NCBI GenBank assembly: GCA_025964635.1 | Contig: JAOPYP010000589.1 | Coordinates: forward strand, 1-11,233 | DNA: 11,233 nucleotides | Direction of reading: 5' to 3' | DNA from: Actinomycetes bacterium | GTDB taxonomy: Bacteria > Actinomycetota > Actinomycetes > Streptosporangiales > Streptosporangiaceae | Shown: positions 7,649 to 11,233 of the stretch, in pieces | How the letters are laid out: each line of letters starts with the position of its first letter | Numbering within the stretch: the stretch's first letter is position 1 | Made by a program: the position numbers and the translations under genes | The notes under the pieces: model-generated | The model's database searches: none | Seen by the model: only the letters and a program-made list of their open reading frames with translations | Told to the model about the DNA's origin: nothing

Positions 7649-7851
7649 CGGGAAATACTCCTTTGCTAACCGCATGCTCACGCATGCGCCATCACCCAAT
7701 GCACGCAAACGCGTGCTTTATGTAACCAGGCACGGCGGGCGTGCGTGGTCCGTTCCCGCACGCTGGGGCGTGCGTTGTGCTCCGCGCGCTGCCGCGCGGC
7801 CCTTCCCCTGGAGCGAGATGCTGCTCGTCTCTCCGGGGAAGAAACTTGTGC
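7649..7851 (-). promoter_or_regulatory. Hairpin-rich pstB-pstS spacer
   Basis: This 203-nt gene-free stretch contains five inverted repeats in a row: 7841-7802 (an 11-bp stem, CTTCCCC plus GGAG, with one bulged base, and an inner 4-bp stem), 7799-7782 (6 bp), 7774-7757 (7 bp), 7716-7701 (6 bp) and 7687-7672 (6 bp). The first starts 10 nt past the pstB stop and could act as a partial terminator or a processing site. The hexamer GCACGC/GCGTGC recurs, and ACGCACGCCC occurs as a direct repeat at 7775-7766 and 7746-7737. I see no clear promoter. Such a spacer could uncouple the level of the abundant binding protein PstS from that of PstB; this is inference. Confidence 0.6.
7658..7664 (-). promoter_or_regulatory. 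Shine-Dalgarno that fixes the pstS start
   Basis: AAAGGAG lies 9 nt before GTG 7648. Neither the upstream ATG 7675 nor the TTG 7708 has a comparable site, and the ATG 7630 has none at the right distance, so the GTG is the best start for pstS. Confidence 0.75.
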
Positions 7852-8760
7852 TCAGCCGAAGCGGCCGCTGACGTACCGCGCGGTTTCCTCTTCGGCCGGG
7901 TTCTCGAATAGCTGCTTGGTGTCCCCGTGCTCCACCAGGCGGCCCTTGTTGAGGAAGACGGTGCTGTCCGACACCCGGCGCGCCTGGGCCAGGTTGTGCG
8001 TGACGATGACCACGGTGATCTTGGGCACCAGGGTGCGGACCAGTTCCTCGATGGCCTCCGTGGCCATCGGGTCCAGGGACGAGGTGGGCTCATCGAGCAG
8101 CAGCACGTCGGGATCGACGGCCAGGGCCCGGGCCAGGCACAGGAGCTGCTGCTGGCCGCCGGACAGCCGGAACGGGGAATCCTTCAGCCGGCCGGAGACG
8201 GCATCGAAGAGCCCGACGTCGCGCAGCCGCCGTTCGGCGATGTCCCTGAGCTGGTTGCGCGGGGCCATCTTGGCCGCCTTCACGCCGGCCACCACGTTGT
8301 CCATGATCGACATCGGGAACGGGTTCGGGCGCTGGAAGAGCATGCCCACCTTGCGCCGCAGGGACATCAGCTCGATACCCGAGTGCCAGATGCTGCGGCC
8401 GTCCAGCAGCACGTCCCCCTGGTGCCGGTAGCCGGTCACCTTGTCGTTCATCCGGTTGAACGTGCGCAGCAGGGTGGTCTTGCCCGAGCCGGTCGGCCCG
8501 AGCAGCGCCGTCACCCGTCCCTCGGCGACTTTCAGCTGCAGATTGCTGAGGATCGCCCGCGGGCCGAAGCTGAGCGTCAGATCGACCACCGACAGCGACG
8601 AGGCCCCATTTGCTGACGGCGTGCCCCCGAACCCCGCAGCATCCGCCTGAAGGGCCGTGGCCGGTGGAACCTGCCCCGACCTGGGGTCCGCCGGATCAGC
8701 CTGAATCGACACTATGTGCCCCGCCCTTTGATCGCCCTTGATGACGTGACCGGGCAGCAC
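7852..8760 (-). CDS. pstB: Phosphate ABC transporter ATPase PstB (PhoT-like)
   Basis: This cytoplasmic ATPase powers high-affinity phosphate import through PstC-PstA. It carries Walker A GPTGSGKTT, the Q-loop with the PstB-specific FQRPNPFPMSIMDNV, the signature LSGGQQQLLCLARAL, Walker B VLLLDEPTSSLDP and the H-loop VIVTHNLAQA. The signature has Leu where many PstB proteins have Arg after LSGGQQQ; I recall the same in mycobacterial PhoT. The ABC domain begins near residue 55, so the 302-residue form from GTG 8760 has a long variable N-terminus. A second GTG at 8712, preceded by AAAGGGCGGGG, would give 286 residues and is a realistic alternative start. The gene lies first in the operon behind PHO-box-like repeats, which is unusual because pstB normally comes last. 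Confidence 0.93.
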   Translation of the reverse strand: MLPGHVIKGDQRAGHIVSIQADPADPRSGQVPPATALQADAAGFGGTPSANGASSLSVVDLTLSFGPRAILSNLQLKVAEGRVTALLGPTGSGKTTLLRTFNRMNDKVTGYRHQGDVLLDGRSIWHSGIELMSLRRKVGMLFQRPNPFPMSIMDNVVAGVKAAKMAPRNQLRDIAERRLRDVGLFDAVSGRLKDSPFRLSGGQQQLLCLARALAVDPDVLLLDEPTSSLDPMATEAIEELVRTLVPKITVVIVTHNLAQARRVSDSTVFLNKGRLVEHGDTKQLFENPAEEETARYVSGRFG

Positions 8761-8793
8761 CGCCTGCCCGGGCTCACCCCCATTCCTAGGGAT

Positions 8794-8815
8794 TCAAGAT
8801 GACGCGCAGGTGAAC
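8794..8815 (-). promoter_or_regulatory. Putative PHO box (PhoP site) upstream of pstB
   Basis: Read on the minus strand, two abutting 11-nt units occur: GTTCACCTGCG (8815-8805) and CGTCATCTTGA (8804-8794). The first matches the Streptomyces PhoP direct-repeat unit (GTTCACC plus four loose bases) and the second is a weaker copy. They lie 34 nt before the pstB GTG at 8760, where a phosphate-starvation activator site is expected. This predicts induction by the PhoR-PhoP system at low phosphate. No convincing -10 could be fixed; TAGGAA at 8789-8784 is a weak candidate. Confidence 0.55.
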
Positions 8816-8822
8816 GGAAGGG

Positions 8823-8849
8823 GACGGGTAAACGGACAGGCAGATGAAC
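8823..8849 (-). promoter_or_regulatory. Additional PHO-box-like units further upstream
   Basis: GTTCATCTGCC (8849-8839) and GTTTACCCGTC (8833-8823) resemble the same 11-nt unit and face the same way. They are spaced 16 nt apart rather than abutting, so they may be weaker secondary PhoP units or chance matches. Confidence 0.35.
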
Positions 8850-8896
8850 AAGCCGTGGCCGGCCGGGTGGCGGGCGCCGCGCGGGGTCTTCCGCAC

Positions 8897-8938
8897 ACGG
8901 CTGAGGGGCAGGCGGTTACCCGCCTGCCCCTCAGCCGT
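8897..8938 (-). terminator. Second, very strong hairpin after sseC
   Basis: A perfect 19-bp stem (8897-8915 pairing with 8920-8938) encloses a 4-nt loop. It is the longest perfect stem I found in the window. No T-run follows on either strand, so it would act as a stem-only terminator or RNA 3'-end stabiliser. Together with the hairpin at 8949-8972 it separates the sulfur operon from the pst promoter region. Confidence 0.7.
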
Positions 8939-8948
8939 TCGCTGCTGC

Positions 8949-8972
8949 TGGCCCGGGTCGTCCCCCGGGCCA
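8949..8972 (-). terminator. First terminator hairpin after sseC
   Basis: A 9-bp perfect GC-rich stem (TGGCCCGGG pairing with CCCGGGCCA) with a 6-nt loop begins 9 nt after the sseC stop. It lacks a clear U-tract, as is common for high-GC actinobacterial terminators. Confidence 0.55.
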
Positions 8973-8980
8973 ACCCAGCC

Positions 8981-9298
8981 TCAGACGCTGACCTCCACCG
9001 CGGCCACCTGGCCGGTTTCCGCGGTCACCGGCCGGTCGGTGTTCACCCCGCCGGGCGCGAGGACCCGCACCGTCCAGCTGCCCGGCGCCGCGAAGAAGCG
9101 GAACCCGCCGTCCGCGCCCAGCGGCACCTCCGCGACGAACTCGCCGCCCTCATTGAGCAGCCGGGCGTAGCCCACGGGGACGGCCTCGCCGTCGCGGGTC
9201 ACGTGCCCCTCGACCACGGCCTGGTTGCCCACGTCCGCCGGCCGGGCCGCGCCGCCTGCGGGCGCCCCGCACCCGTCCGCGCTCACTGCCCCGCTCAC
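8981..9298 (-). CDS. sseC: DUF1416 protein, SseC-like
   Basis: This 105-residue protein starts at GTG 9298, overlapping the cysA2 TGA as GTGA, so translation is likely coupled. The N-terminus is short and flexible with a single cysteine (DGCGAPAGG). The rest is a small beta-sandwich-like domain of the carboxypeptidase-regulatory type: VVEGHVTRDGEAVPVGYARLL, then FRFFAAPGSWTVRVLAPGG, ending AAVEVSV. DUF1416 genes follow rhodanese genes across actinobacteria and are called sseC in mycobacteria. The biochemical role is not established; a partner or acceptor role with the sulfurtransferase is inferred from this fixed pairing and the conserved cysteine. Two strong hairpins follow directly after its stop, marking the end of the operon. 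Confidence 0.9.
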   Translation of the reverse strand: MSGAVSADGCGAPAGGAARPADVGNQAVVEGHVTRDGEAVPVGYARLLNEGGEFVAEVPLGADGGFRFFAAPGSWTVRVLAPGGVNTDRPVTAETGQVAAVEVSV

Positions 9299-10137
9299 CG
9301 GCCATCACCCAGCTCGATCGGCACGCCCACCAGGGAGCCGTACTCAGTCCAGGAGCCGTCGTAGTTTTTCACGTTCGGCTGGTCGAGCAGCTCGTGCAGG
9401 ACGAACCAGGTGTGCGCGGAACGCTCGCCGATCCGGCAGTAGGCGATGGTGTCCTTGGCGAAGTCCACCCCGGCCTCGTCCCGATAGAGGGTGCGCAGCT
9501 CGTCGTCCGACTTGAACGTGCCGTCGTCGTTGGCCGCCTTGGACCAGGGCACGTTCTTCGCGGTGGGGATGTGACCGCCGCGCTGGGCCTGCTCCTGCGG
9601 CAGGTGGGCCGGGGCGAGCAGCCGGCCGGTGAACTCATCCGGTGAGCGCACGTCGACCAGGTTGCGCTTGCCGATGGCCGCCACGACCTCGTCGCGCAGG
9701 GCCCGGATCGCCGCGTCCTGCTCCTGGGCGGTGTAGGACGTCTTGGGCCGGTCCTGTATCTCCTTGACCAGCTCACGGGAGTCGAGCTCCCACCTCTTGC
9801 GGCCGCCGTCGAGGAGCTTCACGTCCTGGTGCCCGTACAGCCGGAAGTACCAGTAGGCGTAGGCGGCGAACCAGTTGTTGTTCCCGCCGTACAGGATCAC
9901 GGTGTCATCGTTGGCGATCCCGCGCTCCGACAGCAGCGCCTCGAAGCCGGCTTTGTCCACGAAGTCCCGGCGGACCGGGTCCTGCAGGTCCTTCTTCCAG
10001 TCGATCTTGATGGCGTTCGCGATATGCCCGGTGTCGTACGCGCTGGTGTCCTCGTCTACCTCGACGATCGCCACCCCCGGGTCGTTCTTGTGGGCCTCCA
10101 CCCAGTCTGCGTCCACCAGGACGTCTGGACGGCTCAT
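9295..10137 (-). CDS. cysA2: Thiosulfate sulfurtransferase (tandem rhodanese), CysA2/SseA type
   Basis: This 280-residue protein has the two-rhodanese-domain layout and normal length of the family. The N-terminal domain (about residues 1-125) has the family motifs (DTGHIANAIKIDW and LYGGNNNWFAAYAYW) but no catalytic cysteine. The C-terminal domain (about 145-275) carries VDVRSPDEFTG, then GGHIPTAKNVPW and the active loop CRIGERS with Cys234, followed by HTWFVLHELL. This closely matches mycobacterial CysA2/CysA3. The enzyme would move sulfane sulfur from thiosulfate or another donor to a thiophilic acceptor through a Cys234 persulfide in the cytoplasm. The start is supported by AAGGAGG 7 nt upstream. 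It overlaps DUF4395 upstream (ATGA) and sseC downstream (GTGA), so all three are probably made together. The physiological sulfur donor and acceptor cannot be read from the sequence. Confidence 0.95.
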   Translation of the reverse strand: MSRPDVLVDADWVEAHKNDPGVAIVEVDEDTSAYDTGHIANAIKIDWKKDLQDPVRRDFVDKAGFEALLSERGIANDDTVILYGGNNNWFAAYAYWYFRLYGHQDVKLLDGGRKRWELDSRELVKEIQDRPKTSYTAQEQDAAIRALRDEVVAAIGKRNLVDVRSPDEFTGRLLAPAHLPQEQAQRGGHIPTAKNVPWSKAANDDGTFKSDDELRTLYRDEAGVDFAKDTIAYCRIGERSAHTWFVLHELLDQPNVKNYDGSWTEYGSLVGVPIELGDGR

Positions 10138-10589
10138 GCAGCAACCTCCTTGTCGGGCTCCGGGTCGGCCATCCCCTGGCGGCCGGGCCGGAGTCGTTTG
10201 ATCAGCAGATACATCTCGCAGCCCAGGCAGAACCCGAAGGCTGCGTTGAGAAACGCCGCGGCCAGCGCCGCGGCCGCGGCGGCCATGCCCAGCGGGACGA
10301 CCCCGGCGGCGTACCCGATCACCCCGATGACGCTGATGACCAGTCCCACCCCCTGGGCGAACCGTGGTGGCGCCTCGGCCTCCAGCTCAGCCGGCGGCCC
10401 CAGGCGCGGCCGGACTGCGAACCGGTAGATGAGGCCGTACGGCGCGTACCGGAGCCCGAACACGGCCCCGATACCGAAGACCGCCGCCTGGAACCCCAGC
10501 AGCCATCCGCTGCCGGTGATCAGGACAATCACCAGGACGATGGCGGACAGCGTGGCGTTGAAACGCTGACCCCTGGGATCGACTTTCAT
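10134..10589 (-). CDS. DUF4395 membrane protein
   Basis: This 151-residue protein begins KVDPRGQRFNA, typical of the DUF4395 family, and starts at an ATG with AAGGGGGAG 9 nt upstream. Hydrophobic stretches lie at about residues 12-45 (one or two helices) and 78-112 (two helices), with a cytoplasmic-looking acidic and basic tail. Near the end of the second hydrophobic region is the motif FCLGCEMY, a C-x-x-C pair that is the hallmark of the family and could be redox active. No biochemical function is established for the family as far as I know. Its stop TGA overlaps the cysA2 start as ATGA, so the two are translationally coupled. A membrane redox or sulfur-handling role alongside the thioredoxin and rhodanese is an inference from neighbours. 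Confidence 0.88.
   Translation of the reverse strand: MKVDPRGQRFNATLSAIVLVIVLITGSGWLLGFQAAVFGIGAVFGLRYAPYGLIYRFAVRPRLGPPAELEAEAPPRFAQGVGLVISVIGVIGYAAGVVPLGMAAAAAALAAAFLNAAFGFCLGCEMYLLIKRLRPGRQGMADPEPDKEVAA
10145..10151 (-). promoter_or_regulatory. Strong Shine-Dalgarno for cysA2
   Basis: AAGGAGG lies inside the last codons of DUF4395, 7 nt before the cysA2 ATG at 10137. It fixes that start and shows that cysA2 can recruit ribosomes independently, as well as through the ATGA overlap. Confidence 0.8.
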
Positions 10590-10727
10590 GACTGGTATCT
10601 CCCCCTTGCGGGATCGGCAGGATCAGGCCAGGACGCGGGGAACTGCCTGCGAGCCGTGCCCGGCTGGCGGCCCGGCCGGACGCCGTGCGGCCCGCACTGG
10701 GCTCAGGAACGGCCCTGCAGGCAGGGC
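10590..10727 (-). promoter_or_regulatory. Attenuator-like structured region between leader and DUF4395
   Basis: Several inverted repeats lie in a row on the transcript. The first is a GCCCTGC/GCAGGGC hairpin (10727-10712) over the last cysteine codon of the leader. The second is GTGCG/CGCAC with a 3-nt loop (10697-10685), a few bases after the leader stop. The third and fourth are two alternative stems, 10679-10675 with 10664-10660, or 10665-10661 with 10656-10652. They share bases 10661-10664, so only one can form. The region ends in AAGGGGGAG (10607-10599), a good ribosome site 9 nt before the DUF4395 ATG. Stems this short are common in GC-rich DNA, so the switching model is inference. No U-tract is visible, which leaves open Rho-dependent or translational control. 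Confidence 0.45.
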
Positions 10728-10843
10728 ATACCCGGACACAGCGCGGCGGCGACATGGCAGTAGTCCACGACGCGCCGCCTGGTCAGCAGCGGCCGTGACC
10801 GGCCGCTCTCCGCCAAGTCATCCGGGATGGCCAGGGAAAGCAC
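10703..10843 (-). CDS. Leaderless cysteine-containing leader peptide (putative attenuator peptide)
   Basis: This 46-codon frame begins with GTG at 10843 and ends with TGA at 10703. Its core reads LLTRRRVVDYCHVAAALC followed by PGMPCLQGRS. It resembles the short actinobacterial leader peptides with an LTxRRxVDLxRVAxxLC pattern found ahead of sulfur genes. It has cysteines at residues 29, 36 and 41. There is no usable Shine-Dalgarno, because the predicted transcript starts at the GTG itself. Leaderless polycysteine small ORFs ahead of DUF4395/cysA2 operons have been described in mycobacteria as cysteine-responsive attenuators, and the position here is the same. Low charged Cys-tRNA would stall ribosomes near the 3' end and change folding of the spacer before DUF4395. 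A longer frame from GTG 10912 would overlap the promoter and is less likely. A TTG at 10816 is an alternative start. Confidence 0.65.
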   Translation of the reverse strand: MLSLAIPDDLAESGRSRPLLTRRRVVDYCHVAAALCPGMPCLQGRS

Positions 10844-10850
10844 GTCCCTG

Positions 10851-10879
10851 ATGGTATGCGCCAGGGGCCCCGGTGTCAC
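10851..10879 (-). promoter_or_regulatory. Promoter of the leader-DUF4395-cysA2-sseC operon
   Basis: Read on the minus strand, GTGACA (10879-10874) matches the -35 consensus TTGACA at five of six positions. A 17-nt spacer follows, then TACCAT (10856-10851), which fits the actinobacterial -10 pattern TANNNT. Seven bases later comes GTG at 10843, so the predicted start of transcription coincides with the start codon. The promoter sits 20 nt past the thioredoxin stop. Confidence 0.65.
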
Positions 10880-10898
10880 TCCCCACCGTCGCGGTAGG

Positions 10899-11233
10899 TT
10901 ACTGTCCGGCACGGATCTCGCCCAGGGCGGCCAGCACGTCGGCCTTGTTCATCAGGCCGCTCCCCCGCTGGGTGATCTGCCCCTCGGGCCCCAGCACGAA
11001 TACGGTGGGCGTGCGCCGCACGCCCAGCAGGCGAACCAGGTCCATGCGCTCACCCGCGTCCACTTCCACGTGGCGGACACCCTCGGCGCCGCCGGCCACC
11101 TCGGCCAGGATCTGGCGGGTGGCGCGGCACGGGGCGCAGAACTCCGACGAAAACTGCAGCAATGTGGCCCGGGGGCCCAGGGGCTGGCCCAGTTCCGCGG
11201 CGCCGAGCCGCAGGCCGGCGGCGGCGCCGGACC
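10899..11233 (-). CDS. Thioredoxin-family protein, N-terminus cut by window edge
   Basis: The frame is open to the right edge, so the true start lies beyond it; the first internal start-like codon is a TTG at 11162, but the family-like sequence already begins upstream of it (LGQPLGPRATL then LQFSSEFCAPCRATRQ). The redox centre is CAPC within FCAPCRAT, a variant of the CGPC of classical thioredoxins. Downstream, the segment EVDAGERMDLVRLLGVRRTPTVFVLGPEG contains the conserved beta-strand and cis-proline region (TPTVFVL), so the fold is complete at the C-terminus. It ends with TAA at 10899. Related proteins sit beside DUF4395, cysA2 and sseC in mycobacteria (ThiX, from memory), which suggests a reductant role in sulfur-transfer or thiol metabolism. 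That role is inferred from context. A promoter lies just after the stop, so the next genes need not depend on readthrough from this one. Confidence 0.85.
   Translation of the reverse strand, partial: SGAAAGLRLGAAELGQPLGPRATLLQFSSEFCAPCRATRQILAEVAGGAEGVRHVEVDAGERMDLVRLLGVRRTPTVFVLGPEGQITQRGSGLMNKADVLAALGEIRAGQ

Noticed and set aside
7649..7708. Longer PstS from TTG 7708 or ATG 7675
   Set aside because: Neither has a Shine-Dalgarno, and the added residues would precede a complete lipoprotein signal. GTG 7648 has AAAGGAG at 9 nt.
8221..8300. Arg-to-Leu change in the PstB signature (LSGGQQQLL) as a sign of inactivation
   Set aside because: All other ABC motifs are intact, and I recall the same residue in mycobacterial PhoT, so it looks like a subgroup trait.
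8810..9364. Plus-strand open frame of 184 codons across the sseC-pstB interval
   Set aside because: It runs through the 19-bp terminator stem and antisense to sseC, with no recognisable domain.
10844..10912. Longer version of the leader peptide starting at GTG 10912
   Set aside because: The extra 23 codons overlap the thioredoxin stop and the predicted -35 and -10 elements, and they do not resemble known leader peptides.
1..11233. tRNA, rRNA, CRISPR array, insertion sequence or integrase
   Set aside because: No cloverleaf, spaced identical repeats, transposase motifs or attachment-site duplication was seen on either strand; the coupling-like genes alone do not establish a mobile element.

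Overview
The window comes from a high-GC actinobacterium, judging by the GC-rich third codon positions, frequent GTG starts, PhoT-like PstB and the thioredoxin/DUF4395/CysA/SseC gene order known from mycobacteria and streptomycetes. I cannot name the genus. Every gene I can support lies on the minus strand, so transcription runs from high to low coordinates. The long plus-strand open frames are antisense shadows of these genes.

Sulfur/thiol block (11233 to about 8897). A thioredoxin-fold protein with a CAPC centre enters from the right edge. About 20 nt past its stop lies a strong candidate promoter (-35 GTGACA, 17-nt spacer, -10 TACCAT). Its predicted start site falls exactly on a GTG that opens a 46-codon, three-cysteine leader peptide with no 5' UTR. 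A structured 113-nt spacer follows, then DUF4395, the rhodanese CysA2 and the DUF1416 protein SseC, joined by ATGA and GTGA overlaps. Two tandem hairpins, one with a 19-bp perfect stem, end the block.

Phosphate block (about 8850 to 4547). PHO-box-like direct repeats precede pstB. The order is pstB, a 203-nt spacer with five inverted repeats, pstS (lipoprotein), pstC, pstA. This differs from the usual pstSCAB order, and no phoU is seen.

Regulator and translocase-like block (4550 to the left edge). The pstA stop overlaps by ATGA the start of a GntR/UTRA-type regulator. It is followed by two large membrane-anchored proteins resembling type IV coupling ATPases (VirD4/TraG-like), both with degraded nucleotide-binding motifs. 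The second runs off the left edge without a stop. These genes are packed with overlaps or gaps of a few bases, so the phosphate transporter, the regulator and the translocase-like pair probably share one transcript.

The two most notable items are the leaderless cysteine leader with its attenuator-like spacer, and the unexplained pst-GntR-pseudo-coupling-ATPase operon.
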